A stretch of 40,563 nt of DNA, from the NCBI GenBank assembly GCA_002709225.1, contig PAQH01000038.1, forward strand, positions 1 through 40,563, given 5' to 3'. The notes beneath the pieces were generated by a model. That model was not told the origin of the DNA. It did not search any database and was given only the letters and a program-made list of their open reading frames with translations. The translations under genes were made by a program, and so were the position numbers. The DNA is from Planctomycetaceae bacterium (GTDB taxonomy: Bacteria; Planctomycetota; Planctomycetia; Pirellulales; Pirellulaceae). Of this stretch, positions 1 through 9,455 are shown piece by piece; within the stretch, counting starts at the first letter, position 1, and each line of letters begins with the position of its first letter.

Positions 1-123
1 GGTCAAGACAAGGTACTCACCGAACCTCAGCAGAACGTCCTCAGCTTCATGCGCAAGATCCCCGGTTTTGCGATGGATATGAATAAGGACTACACCGAGT
101 CATTGGCAGTCAAGGTCCGCTAA
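1..123 (+). CDS. C-terminal end of an unknown protein (partial)
   Basis: An open frame enters from the left edge in frame 1 and ends at TAA 121-123, giving the last 40 residues of a protein. It ends with the motif DYTESLAVKVR. I do not recognise the family from so little sequence. The tail is hydrophilic with no membrane segment. The next gene starts about 210 bases downstream on the same strand. The frame is open from the edge, but that alone is weak evidence for a gene. Confidence 0.5.
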   Translation, partial: GQDKVLTEPQQNVLSFMRKIPGFAMDMNKDYTESLAVKVR

Positions 124-335
124 CAAACCACAAACCAGATCAGCGGCCACCGATGTGCGACGTACCGAAGAGGGCATTGGCGAAGTGTGAAAACTAACAC
201 GGTTCCCTTCCCTCCGCAGCGCGTGCGGGTCGCAAACCTGGCTTGCGCGGCCATTTCGCCCATTTCACCCACCCAGCGGTCCTGCCCGGTCTCTATATTG
301 GTAGGCTCTGGTGATGCCTACCTAAGGAGCGATAC

Positions 336-1643
336 ATGAGACGTCCGCTAAATTGGCAGATCTTGGTCCACTGCTACCTGGCCTCTCTGCTCGCCCACGC
401 AAGCGACCTCTCGCAGAATCCCTTGGTACCTGCCAAAGCAGCAAACGTCCAAAGCGTGTCCCCTGACGATTGGTCTCAATTTCGAGGGCCAGGCGGACAG
501 GGGCATTCGACTGCAACGGGGTTGCCACTGACGTGGAGTGAAACGACCAACGTATCGTGGAAATGCAAGATAGAAGGGACAGGATGGTCTTCGCCGGTGA
601 CCCGCGGTAAACAACTCTGGGTAACGACCTCGCTCGATTCAAGAAAATCGCTGCTGGCGATTGCGCTGGATCTCACGACCGGTGAGCAGCTGCAGCGTAT
701 CGAAGTCTTTACCCCACAAACGATTCGTAGCCGCCATGCCCAAAATAGCTATGCTTCACCGACGCCGATTCTTGACGGCGACCGCGTGTATGTACATTTC
801 GGCCCGTACGGAACCGCCTGCTTGACGACGGCTGGAGAAATCGTCTGGAAAACCAAACTGGCGCACAAGACCTTGTATGGCCCGTCGAGCAGCCCTGTTC
901 TGTTCAAGGGTCTATTGATCGTTCAATGCCATGGCACCGACGTTCGTTACGTGACTGCGTTGGACAAGGCTACGGGGCAGGCTGTCTGGCAAACAACGCA
1001 CGACGACAAGAGTCCACGATTGGAGCTCCACAACGCAGAATCGACACCGCTGATCATCCAGACGGACGCCGGGGCGCAGCTTATTTGCAACGTAGCCGGC
1101 CATATACTGGCCTATGATCCCAAGACCGGTGACAGACTGTGGTCGGTACAGCAGGCAGAAAATTACGCCCAAGTCCCACGGCCCGTCTACGGGAACGGAC
1201 TGCTCTTCACCGCCGGGGGATATTACAGCCCAGTCATATTCGCCGTCCGACCCGACGGCCGAGGTGACGTTACGGCTTCTCACGTCAAGTGGAGCCTGCG
1301 CGAGGCGGTCCCCCACAATCCATCACCCCTGCTGATTAATCAGGAACTCTATGTTGTCAGCGACAACGGCGTGGCCAGTTGTCTCGATGCGCGCACCGGA
1401 CAAGCGCACTGGCGCAAACGGTTGGCAGGCAATTTTTTCACGTCACCTATCTTTGCCGATGGGAAGATCTACTTTTTCAATGAACAGGGCGTTACAACCG
1501 TCCTCGCGCCGGGCACTCGGTTCCAGGACCTGGCGACGAATAAACTCGCCGGCCGCATCATGGCCTCACCAGCGGTCTCCGGGAAGGCCATCTACTTGCG
1601 GACGGATCGCCACCTGTACTGCCTTGCACGAGAGTCAGATTGA
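336..1643 (+). CDS. Secreted PQQ-like beta-propeller repeat protein
   Basis: This 435-residue protein begins with a probable signal peptide (residues 1 to about 22). A typical planctomycete propeller start, WSQFRGPGGQGHS, lies at about residues 46-58. The rest consists of repeated blades with motifs such as DKATGQAVW, DPKTGDRLW and DARTGQAHW, the AxTGxxxW signature of PQQ/BamB-like propellers. The ATG at 336 has AAGGAG at 323-328, a well-spaced ribosome binding site. Proteins of this kind are usually exported and many are not true quinoproteins; no dehydrogenase domain is visible. The substrate or partner is unknown. It converges with the outer membrane barrel gene at 2128-3561. Confidence 0.88.
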   Translation: MRRPLNWQILVHCYLASLLAHASDLSQNPLVPAKAANVQSVSPDDWSQFRGPGGQGHSTATGLPLTWSETTNVSWKCKIEGTGWSSPVTRGKQLWVTTSLDSRKSLLAIALDLTTGEQLQRIEVFTPQTIRSRHAQNSYASPTPILDGDRVYVHFGPYGTACLTTAGEIVWKTKLAHKTLYGPSSSPVLFKGLLIVQCHGTDVRYVTALDKATGQAVWQTTHDDKSPRLELHNAESTPLIIQTDAGAQLICNVAGHILAYDPKTGDRLWSVQQAENYAQVPRPVYGNGLLFTAGGYYSPVIFAVRPDGRGDVTASHVKWSLREAVPHNPSPLLINQELYVVSDNGVASCLDARTGQAHWRKRLAGNFFTSPIFADGKIYFFNEQGVTTVLAPGTRFQDLATNKLAGRIMASPAVSGKAIYLRTDRHLYCLARESD

Positions 1644-2127
1644 GCAGCATTCAACACGCCCTATCCAACTCATCCGTGCACCGGCAGAGAGCAAACGAGT
1701 CCAAACGTCAGAAGATGAAATTTCACAGTGATTTGCACTCGTAAGGGCGTCCGCCAGCTACGCGGACACCGTCATACTGAAACAGCTATGCTGGTACTCT
1801 GAAGTATTTGGTGATTGCACGAGAGAACACAGTGCTCCCACCTGCAGCGGCCCCAGTCGCGAGACAACACCCGCAATGAAAAACCACTGACACACCTTGG
1901 TCATATTTGGCTGCACCGGGTTGTTGTGGGGTCCCGTCACCAAATCGTTTGACGGAGATTCTCCCACAAGCCGTGGCAGGGAGTGAATTCCCTCCGGAAC
2001 TGAGTGGAGACGGAAGCGTTCCAGGCCCGCGATGAAAATCGACCCGCGGAGGCGTGTATCCTGCGATCCACCCGACGCGTCATTCGCGCAATTCAGGCCG
2101 GTGTCAAAGGGCACTCCCTTCATCCAA
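1644..2127. other. Intergenic stretch between convergent genes
   Basis: No supported gene lies in these 484 bases. The frames that are open here are short and lack family resemblance. A short inverted repeat at 1749-1767 is listed separately. Confidence 0.6.
1749..1767. terminator. Weak hairpin between convergent genes
   Basis: GTCCGC (1749-1754) and GCGGAC (1762-1767) form a perfect 6-bp stem with a 7-base loop, about 105 bases past the stop of the PQQ-propeller gene. No T-run follows, so a terminator role is only a guess. Confidence 0.2.
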
Positions 2128-3561
2128 TCAGAACCGATAAAAAACATGCCCGAAGAGAAAATTCCCATCGAGATTGGTGGGGACGCCGGGGGTTGTGTCG
2201 TAGAACGACCCCGCCCAGAAGTGGGAATAGCCGACTCGCAACTGTGTCTGTTCGGTCACATCGTACGTCGCCAACAAATCCAGCTCGGTTCCTAACGTCT
2301 GGCTACGCGCCGAACCGGCGGTCAAACCGGCATAGGGCCGCATGTTCAAGTTGTACGGGACATCGTTTCCATTTGCCAACGAAAAGAAATGGCACCAGGC
2401 CACCAAAGTCAATTGCTGTATGGGGCGTACTGTCAAGCGAATATTGAGATCCTCGAGATTACGACGACCAAAGAGGTCCATAAAGCCCAGGTAATAGTGG
2501 GCTCTGGGTACGTAGTGATGGAACCCTTTACCCACCGTATTGTCGCCAGATGCCCAATCAAAGAAGACCCACAGTTCGGGCTGCCACAGAATTGAAGCAA
2601 ACTTGCGACCCCCACCTCCGGTAAAAAAACCCGCATCATGGCTTGTATCGTCGGAATTTTCCCCCAGTTGAACGCCACCCTCAAACTCATAAACCCAGTT
2701 ATCAAAGCCTCCGTAGTAACGACTGCCCAGGGTGTCGTAGCGCGAACCACCCTCCGACGTCGAAAGGTCATACGCAAGCCAGTACAGATCTAGCTTGTCA
2801 TTTTCAAGTTTCTTGTAGGTCGAGAAAATACCATACAGCTGCTGGTTCGGGTTGGAATTGTCGAAAGTACTGAAATGCGCTCGGTCTCGAAAGACCGGCC
2901 GAATCCAGAAAGGGTTAACCTCCCAATCATCACTTTCGTAGATGAAGCGGACACCGTCGTGCGTTCTCCGCCGGTTAGCCCACCCCGGCGCCATCATCAG
3001 CCGCGACGACCCATAACGAACTTCCTGGCGCCCGACGCGCGCCGTAAGGGTACCTTCACCTTCGTACAGTAGCGCGTTCACATGTGCCTGATACAGGTCG
3101 TGCCGGTTCACCTCTCGACTTCTTGAGGGATGCTTTTCACCGGAACTGGCGGCGTCGATAAAGCCAACCCGAAACCGCAAGCGTGAATTCAACTCGCCAT
3201 CAAACCAGAGCCGCGTCTGATGCAACCAGAAAGAGTCGTCGACTCCTGACAATCCGCCGGTCGTGCCCGGGCGCATGTTGGTTTCCCGATGGTGCCGCGC
3301 CCGATAGCTGCCACCAACGTCCAGCCACTTGCTATGACCAAACGTAAACCCTTTCAGCGGATTTTCTGACAACCAATGTCTCAGCGGACCACTGTCACAA
3401 GACGTTGGCTCCAGACAATCGACGCAATCCGTACAACCGGTGAGAACGGGATCACCGACAACGGAACGTTCTTCAACATGTACCGGTTGTGGCTCATCAC
3501 ACCAGGCAACAGCGCCAGTGAACAAACAGGCAACAAACGCAGCGATTCCTGTACGCCTCAC
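2128..3561 (-). CDS. Alginate-export-type outer membrane beta-barrel protein
   Basis: This 477-residue protein has a signal peptide of about 21 residues (MRRTGIAAFVACLFTGAVAWC). After a Cys-containing linker come alternating aromatic/polar beta-strands typical of a porin. Motifs such as WLDVGGSYRARHH, QTRLWFDGEL, VGRQEVRYGSSRL and DLYWLAYDL match the alginate export (AlgE-like) barrel family common in Planctomycetota and Bacteroidota. The chain ends in an aromatic residue (HVFYRF), as outer membrane barrels usually do for BAM recognition. The start is GTG at 3559-3561, preceded by a GGAAGAG ribosome binding site. Family membership is fairly secure, but the substrate is unknown and need not be alginate. 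Confidence 0.83.
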   Translation of the reverse strand: MRRTGIAAFVACLFTGAVAWCDEPQPVHVEERSVVGDPVLTGCTDCVDCLEPTSCDSGPLRHWLSENPLKGFTFGHSKWLDVGGSYRARHHRETNMRPGTTGGLSGVDDSFWLHQTRLWFDGELNSRLRFRVGFIDAASSGEKHPSRSREVNRHDLYQAHVNALLYEGEGTLTARVGRQEVRYGSSRLMMAPGWANRRRTHDGVRFIYESDDWEVNPFWIRPVFRDRAHFSTFDNSNPNQQLYGIFSTYKKLENDKLDLYWLAYDLSTSEGGSRYDTLGSRYYGGFDNWVYEFEGGVQLGENSDDTSHDAGFFTGGGGRKFASILWQPELWVFFDWASGDNTVGKGFHHYVPRAHYYLGFMDLFGRRNLEDLNIRLTVRPIQQLTLVAWCHFFSLANGNDVPYNLNMRPYAGLTAGSARSQTLGTELDLLATYDVTEQTQLRVGYSHFWAGSFYDTTPGVPTNLDGNFLFGHVFYRF

Positions 3562-3910
3562 GGCTCTTCCTCTTTTCCATCGACCTGAACAACCGAATCC
3601 GTCACTTGCTATCTACGTCGTCACGATTGCAAGGCCCTTTCAAGAGAAGTTCTCACTTGTGGAATATCCTCTACATCCGGCGCAAAATCCGCCGGGACGG
3701 TTCTTATTGCGATTTCCAGCCACGCGATCCTCCCGCGCGGATGAACCGGACATGCCTTGGTAAGCACGAGCAAAAGCGGACGCCTACGACTGCAATGCCA
3801 GTCCGACAACCCACGGCCACCGCATGCCAGCCCCGAGTAGCGGATAGCCCCTGCCGTTCCGCATACCTGGTTCCGTCACCAGAATCGTACTGCGGAAATC
3901 GATTACCGAC
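3562..3910. other. Intergenic stretch, nothing recognised
   Basis: These 349 bases separate two minus-strand genes. I see no RNA gene, strong inverted repeat or convincing small gene. The region presumably contains the promoter of the outer membrane barrel gene and the 3' end of the transcript of the gene at 3911-4750. Confidence 0.5.
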
Positions 3911-4750
3911 TCAATCAGGCTCACGGAACTGTGCTGCGGCCTGGGCGGTGCGAATGATCTCGCTGCGAAGCTGTTGGTAGTGGTCCAGCGGAGCGGCGAA
4001 GAAGCTCTCCGGCATTTGCCCGTAATAGCGCATCGACTTGTGGACCTGATCCCAGCCGACACGATCGGCCAGGTCGTAGGCTCGCATCCCCTTGGAAATG
4101 CGTTCTTCCGTATTAGAGAAATCGCGAAATAACAGGTAACGCAGTTTTGGAAAGTACGCAAAGCGCACGATGGGATGGAGACACAGGACGCGCATGATGG
4201 GGCAGTCGAATTCAGCCACTGCCGCGGCGACACCGGGAGCAACGGTGATCTCTTGTTCACAGTGGAAGGAACATTCGAAGATCTGTCGCTTCTCTGGGGG
4301 CGTCAGGTCCGTGTTCCGGGCGCGCGCATGATGCACACGATTCAAAGCGTCCAGCAGGTCTACTGGAATGACGGTATCCGCTCCGGATATATGTCCGTAG
4401 GTTTTGGAAAAATGGTAATTGGTGTAGGTGTCAACACAAACCAACCGGTTAACACGGCGAAACGACTCTGAAAACTCACGCAGGATACCCAGCCGATAGC
4501 CGCGTTCTTCCGCGTTATAAAAGTAACGTCGCGCCACCAGCCGGCCCAGGCTGCCACCGGCTTCAAAATAGCCCATGGCCCACAAGGCACCGTGAGCTGC
4601 GATTTGGGAAAAAACGTGATTGCGTCCGGAGTCGAGATAGAGGCTGGTGAGAATCGCGACACGGCGTTGAATGTCGCCCAGACCCCCCGCCAATAGTTCG
4701 GCCTGAGCCTTCAAGTTCGTATAGGCGATTTGCAGTTCGGAGTCTGGCAT
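3911..4750 (-). CDS. Unrecognised protein of about 279 residues
   Basis: The frame is open up to 4807, but the most natural start is the ATG at 4748-4750 (MPDSELQIAYTNLK), giving 279 residues. The protein looks real: it is soluble, rich in aromatic residues and His, and has well-structured helical segments. Notable motifs are GRNHVFSQIAAHGALWAMGYFE, RRYFYNAEERGYRLG, VCVDTYTNYHF, HCEQEITVAPGV and YFPKLRYLLFRDF. No signal peptide is seen from this start; starting at 4807 would add a hydrophobic segment that could be one. I cannot assign a family or reaction. The conserved-looking His, Cys and Glu residues would be the first to examine for a metal or active site. Confidence 0.72.
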   Translation of the reverse strand: MPDSELQIAYTNLKAQAELLAGGLGDIQRRVAILTSLYLDSGRNHVFSQIAAHGALWAMGYFEAGGSLGRLVARRYFYNAEERGYRLGILREFSESFRRVNRLVCVDTYTNYHFSKTYGHISGADTVIPVDLLDALNRVHHARARNTDLTPPEKRQIFECSFHCEQEITVAPGVAAAVAEFDCPIMRVLCLHPIVRFAYFPKLRYLLFRDFSNTEERISKGMRAYDLADRVGWDQVHKSMRYYGQMPESFFAAPLDHYQQLRSEIIRTAQAAAQFREPD

Positions 4751-5155
4751 GATGAAAAGCAGACCGATCCAAAAACAAACTACCGTCACAGAACGCCTGG
4801 TGTTCAAACCTCATTGTCACCAACTCACTGAGGCAAGACAACTACTGTCCCCAACGCTCTCACCAGCAGCGCCTCGGACGCCTGCTTTTGCCAGCAACTC
4901 ACAAATAGCTCGACATCCGCTCGATCAACCACGGCCCGCCGGCAACTCGGGCCACGAGATCACCAGCGCCACGCGTGCGTCCAGTTGACGACCTGATTGA
5001 ATATCCGTTCGTCCGTGGGGTATACCATTAGAGTGAGCGTGCGGCGCCTCATGCTTGACGATTTGCACCTGACAACTCAAGGCCAGCCGCTCGCTTACCG
5101 ACGTGAACACGCGCCGTTACATTACCTCTTCGCCGGGCGCCTCGGGCCACTGACA
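4751..5155. other. Intergenic stretch between divergent genes
   Basis: About 405 bases lie between the minus-strand gene starting at 4750 and the plus-strand gene starting near 5156. The downstream gene's frame stays open back to a TTG at 4997, but residues encoded there do not look like protein. Promoters for both directions should lie here; I cannot identify them with confidence. Confidence 0.5.
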
Positions 5156-7183
5156 ATGTCAACAACACCCCAACCTGGAAGACCACGTTGTTTGGCAATC
5201 CGGGCCATGCGCTGTGCCACCCTGGTCCTCTTTCTGGGTCCCGGGGGAATGCCAAACACGAGTGCCCAGCATCGCCTGAGAAAGCAGCCTCTTGTCGGTG
5301 TCTACGGTGGAACCGGAGACAACACGCAACAGAAAGCTATCGCAAGTGGCGTCGATGTATTGTTCCCATCGATCGCCTGGTACAAGCCCAATCGATTCAT
5401 GAACAACATCGTGAAGAGAGTACGTGCTCATGGAATCAAGGTGTATCCATCGCTGGCGGTGGCCTACGACGGGTATCAGGAGAAGCACCACGAATTCGCA
5501 AAGCTACACCCGGAATATTGGGAAAAGCGGAAAGACGGCCGGCTCATTAATCGTGGCACAGAGGTCGGCTTGAGCTGGGGTCATTCAGAAGTTCGCGCCT
5601 ACAAAGCGCAGACCATTGCTCGCCTAGTCAAGACAAGCGATGTGGACGGGGTTCTCCTGGACTACTGCAGGTACTTTGGGCAAAACGCCGGCTACGCCGA
5701 TGTCATTGTTTCCGCCTTCCGCACTCAATTTGGTAAGGATCCCCACAAGCTGGCTCCGGACGATCCTCAGTGGATTCGTTTCCGCGCCAATTATGTGACG
5801 CAATTTGTCGCCGAACTTCGCAGCGCCCTGGACCAGATCGACAAAAGTCTGGCGATCATTGCCTGTGTGAACCCCGATCCGCAAGATTGCCTGAATCGCG
5901 CCATGCAAGATTGGGCAACCTGGCTCGACCGAGGTCTGATCTCCGGCGTCGTTACGATGATCTACGAACGGGATACCAACAACTCGCTCCAGCAGGTGAT
6001 GCTTGCCAACGAGGCGATTCAGGGACGAGTTCCTCACATGCCTCTGATTGCACCTTACGGCGGCAATCTAATGACCCCCGCCATGCTGCGCGACGGCAGC
6101 CTGAAATGCCTGGCAACGGGAACGAGGGCTGTCGGCTTTTATCGCAGCGATTCGCTTTTCAAATACCACCTGTGGGATACCGTCGCCGAGGTCGCGCAAT
6201 GGAGTCTGGCCGGCCTCAACAAATCGCGCGTGAATTACCTGCTGAACCCCGATTTCGAAAACAACTTGGAAAACTGGGCGGTTGGCAATGGCCATGGTAT
6301 TGGTACCACCCAGGAAAGGGCGAAGACCAACATGCAGTCGTTGCGGATGCGATTCCCGGGACATCGCAGCATCAGGCAACTGATCGACCGTGGCTTCCTG
6401 CAGGGTAAGCAGGCGTTAGAATTTTCGGCTTGGCTGGATAGTTCGAATCTCTCCCCGGAAGCTTCCGTCTCCATCGAAATTAGCACCAATACGCGGAACG
6501 GCAAGGAAGCGTTCTTCCGCATTCCTATAGAAACATCAAATCAAATCGGCTGGCAGCGTGTGAACGCGCAAGTGCCGGTCGGTGATTCGCAGCAGCTGAA
6601 CTCAATTGTTGCTGGCATTACAGCGTCGGCGCAGAAGGGCGAACTGTTGGTTGACGGACTGATACTGAACCTGATCGCATCGAAGCGGGCGGCAAAAAAC
6701 CTTTTCAGAGTTGACGCGCCCAGCGCGATCACCACCGACCAGAACAGGAATCGCAACCTGGCCCGTGGGCAGATCGTTAGGGGATCGTCTTTTTGGGACA
6801 ACGGCTACGGCTACGACAATGCTGTGGATGGAGATCTGGGCAATGCGAATTACGGCAAAGGCGCTGCCTGGCACTCACAGCGCCCGGCCGTGAAGCAGTG
6901 GATCAAAATCTACCTACCGACGGTCGAGCAGATTGGCAGGCTGCGGATGCTCAACGCGTCCTCTGAGTCCGCCTACCGGACACGGGAGTATCGGGTCGAA
7001 GTTTCTACGAATGATCACGATTACACCGAAGTGGCCCGCGGCGTGCTGCCCGACAACGGTCACACATGGACCGTCGTAAACGTCCGCCCCATCGCAGCCA
7101 AGTACATCAAGTTCACGGGCCTAACCGGGTATAATCGCGACTACGCCATCGGTTTGAAAGAGATTGAAGTCTACGCCCCGTAA
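5156..7183 (+). CDS. Secreted GH-like TIM-barrel protein with C-terminal discoidin domain
   Basis: From the ATG at 5156 the protein has 675 residues; an ATG at 5207 (MRCATLVLFLGPGG) is an equally plausible start and places the signal peptide at the very N-terminus. Residues about 45-370 resemble the glycoside-hydrolase-like GHL10/family 10 group. The barrel motif DVDGVLLDYCRYF is at about 162-174, and HPEYWEKRKDGR and GHSEVRAYKAQTIARLV precede it. Residues about 380-520 form a beta-sandwich-like segment (NPDFENNLENW), and about 530-675 a discoidin/F5-8 type C domain (YGYDNAVDG, YRVEVSTN, AKYIKFTGL). It is probably an exported carbohydrate-active enzyme; catalytic residues are not certain, and the Asp/Tyr of the DVDG motif are candidates. 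Confidence 0.82.
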   Translation: MSTTPQPGRPRCLAIRAMRCATLVLFLGPGGMPNTSAQHRLRKQPLVGVYGGTGDNTQQKAIASGVDVLFPSIAWYKPNRFMNNIVKRVRAHGIKVYPSLAVAYDGYQEKHHEFAKLHPEYWEKRKDGRLINRGTEVGLSWGHSEVRAYKAQTIARLVKTSDVDGVLLDYCRYFGQNAGYADVIVSAFRTQFGKDPHKLAPDDPQWIRFRANYVTQFVAELRSALDQIDKSLAIIACVNPDPQDCLNRAMQDWATWLDRGLISGVVTMIYERDTNNSLQQVMLANEAIQGRVPHMPLIAPYGGNLMTPAMLRDGSLKCLATGTRAVGFYRSDSLFKYHLWDTVAEVAQWSLAGLNKSRVNYLLNPDFENNLENWAVGNGHGIGTTQERAKTNMQSLRMRFPGHRSIRQLIDRGFLQGKQALEFSAWLDSSNLSPEASVSIEISTNTRNGKEAFFRIPIETSNQIGWQRVNAQVPVGDSQQLNSIVAGITASAQKGELLVDGLILNLIASKRAAKNLFRVDAPSAITTDQNRNRNLARGQIVRGSSFWDNGYGYDNAVDGDLGNANYGKGAAWHSQRPAVKQWIKIYLPTVEQIGRLRMLNASSESAYRTREYRVEVSTNDHDYTEVARGVLPDNGHTWTVVNVRPIAAKYIKFTGLTGYNRDYAIGLKEIEVYAP

Positions 7184-7186
7184 CCG

Positions 7187-7222
7187 GGCGGCTCCTGGCT
7201 GCCCGCCCAACGAGGAGCCGCC
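7187..7222 (+). terminator. Strong hairpin right after the GH-like gene
   Basis: GGCGGCTCCT (7187-7196) and AGGAGCCGCC (7213-7222) form a perfect 10-bp GC-rich stem with a 16-base loop. The left arm starts four bases after the TAA. No clear T-run follows, so it may be a terminator of the U-poor type or a 3'-end stabilising hairpin. Confidence 0.55.
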
Positions 7223-7639
7223 AAGTCAACCGTCAGCAACAGCTCGCGGAGGATCGGCTGCAGCAGTACTCGCACCCCGTACCTCATGCCATAGGTGCTG
7301 TTCCTGCACACAACTCGCACCACTTGCGTGCGTCTGGTCATCCGCATGTGTAAATCTTGCGGTTGTTATTGCAGATCCCAACTCCGGGTAACGGGCTCCG
7401 GGTATGTTGGGAGTGGCCGAATACGTCTACGCGAGCAGCTGCAGGTGACACCCCTGCGCGGTGTAGCGCGACTCTACTGGAGAGAGTCGAGTGTGCGAAA
7501 ACCGAGCTGAGTCGAATCTGACCCGACCAACAGCAACTACGTGACGGGGCGGCACAGAACAAGCAGCTACAAACAACTCATAGATCCAGTCGCCGTGCCT
7601 GACGTATCGTCCCCCAATACGCTGACAACAAAGAGTCTG
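7223..7639. other. Intergenic stretch with part of a degenerate repeat
   Basis: No supported gene. Bases 7333-7362 match bases 9135-9164 at 25 of 30 positions, so a related sequence lies on each side of the broken propeller gene. Whether this is a mobile-element remnant or chance cannot be settled by eye. Confidence 0.4.
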
Positions 7640-8975
7640 ATGATGAAAAAGTGTGCAATCGCGTTCTTCTTGATCACCTTTTTGCCCGCATCAGCAACAG
7701 TGGAGAGCCGACCACCGCTCTCCAGAATCCTCAGGCAGAACGTGGGGATTTCAAGCCTTACATTACGACCCGGACACCCCTCACACTGCCTAGCGCGAAC
7801 GATGGAGATGTGGACTTTCTCTGGCGGAAAACTCGAGAAGGGCGAAGAGATCGCGAAGTCAAAACCCAGGATTCCATCACTGTGATCCACTTGGGTCCGG
7901 ATCATCCTCCGATCACCAAGACTGTCTACGGAACCGTACCCTCGACCATTCTTGGAACGCCCACCATGGCAATGTCCGCAGATGGGCGGTAGGGGATTAT
8001 TGCCAACCATGGTTTCCGAGGAAGCACTGATTTTGCCGGCTTGATCTGCCCAAGTGGAGTACCACTCACCAATGAGGATATTCCCCCTGCTGACCTGGCC
8101 CGGCAGGACCTTACGCCCCCGCTCTCGAATATGTTGTCCCTAATCGATCTGGCTGCACCGAATCTAAAGGTGGTTGAGCGTGCGTTATTGGATGACGGCC
8201 CGATCCATGTCCCGCCCCATCCAGACGGCCAACGTTTTGTGGTCGGTGCGGTCAAGAGGGTTTACCTATTCGAAATTCGGGGCGGCAAGCTGGTGCAAAT
8301 TAGCCGCAGTCCGCAAGAGCACGGACTGCCTTGCTTTTGGGTCACCCCCAAAGGTGATCGTATCATTGCAACCCAAGGTCGTCTGGACGGTAAATCCGCC
8401 ACCATCCATTGGTATGCGATTGTCAATAATCAGGTACACCACCTGAGTGAAGTCCAAGTAAGAATGGGTGTTGACACAAAACTCGTCGCGGCGTCCTACA
8501 TCCTTCGTGTCAGCCTAGACGGGAAACGAGCGCTGGTGTGTCACGATTCTGGTTTGTTGCCACCCCTTTGCGACATACCGATCGTCGATTTGACCCTGCG
8601 AGAACCGGCGATCACCAGGTCATCAAGCAGGCAGGTCCGGGACTTGAGAGCTTTGCCTTTCATCCCAACGGAAAACTGGCGGTGGCCACATGTCTGGCCC
8701 AACACAAGAATAGCATTGCGGTACTGGATATCGCCTCAAAAGCAGCGCGTTTGCTATATCATCTCGATGCCAGCGGCAGTGGCCAAGGCATCGAATTCAC
8801 ACCTGAAGAAAACAAATTGTTTGTCGGTTCGGCAGCCGCCAACCGCAGCGAAGTTTACGATGTCGTGGGCGAATACGAACTGCGCACAAATCACAAGTTC
8901 CTCAAAAACAGACGGAGCCATTGCAGTCTGACAATCGGGCCGCGTTACTTGCCCAAACAAAATGTCACTCGGAGT
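7640..8975 (+). pseudogene. Broken lactonase-like beta-propeller protein gene
   Basis: The N-terminus (MMKKCAIAFFLITFLPASA, a good signal peptide) is in one frame. The body resumes in another from about 7690-7750 (DGDVDFLWRKTREGRRD, TKTVYGTVPSTILGTP). It is cut by TAG at 7990-7992 exactly where a blade reads MSADGR, and continues in the same frame (GIIANHGFRG, LLDDGPIHVPPHPDG, ILRVSLDGKRALVC). A second frameshift lies at about 8580-8625, after which GLESFAFHPNGKLAVATC and GSGQGIEFTPEENKLFVGSA follow; the C-terminus fades near 8975. The SxDGRxxxxxxHG repeats are of the YVTN/lactonase-like propeller type. With two frameshifts and one stop the gene is very likely dead, unless assembly errors explain them. 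Confidence 0.8.
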
Positions 8976-9455
8976 GCATGGCAACCCGGCCAAGAGTTTC
9001 CAATCATATGGTTGGGCGCCACCAAAATGGAGGTTCGTTTTTTTTGCAATCGTATTTGCACCAATATGCTTATCCCTGCTGTCCGCCGCACCGCTGTAAT
9101 CTTTCAACATGGTGTTGATCAGCGAACCCGCGGGCCTGGTCACCCGCGTGTGTACATGTTGCGGGTTCCTACACGCGTCAACAGCCTGCGATGGGCTCCA
9201 GATCGGTTGTGGTGGCTGGCAATGCCTACCGCAGGGGCTAGAGCTGAAACGCCGATTGCGTTTACTACTGACTGTGCTGACGTGACTGCTAGTGCTGCCG
9301 GTGATCGGAGCGATCGGTCGGGCAATAGTGTCGAGGCCTACCGATGGATCAGAGGTTAAGAGGTCATGCGTTCCTGCCGCTGCTCTCTCCACCTGCCGAC
9401 CGGACCCCGCATGGGCTCAACGAGGCCTGCTACCCCAGCAAAAGATACGGAGTAG
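8976..9455. other. Stretch without supported gene
   Basis: The last frame of the broken propeller gene stays open to 9359, but beyond about 8975 the translation has no propeller character. The second copy of the imperfect 30-base repeat lies at 9135-9164. Nothing else is recognisable. Confidence 0.5.

Noticed and set aside
2004..2447. Plus-strand open frame of 147 codons opposite the outer membrane barrel gene
   Set aside because: Most of it overlaps the well-supported minus-strand barrel gene and it has no protein family character.
4997..5155. N-terminal extension of the GH-like gene from a TTG
   Set aside because: The added residues lack conservation-like character and would bury the signal peptide; ATG 5156 or 5207 fits better.
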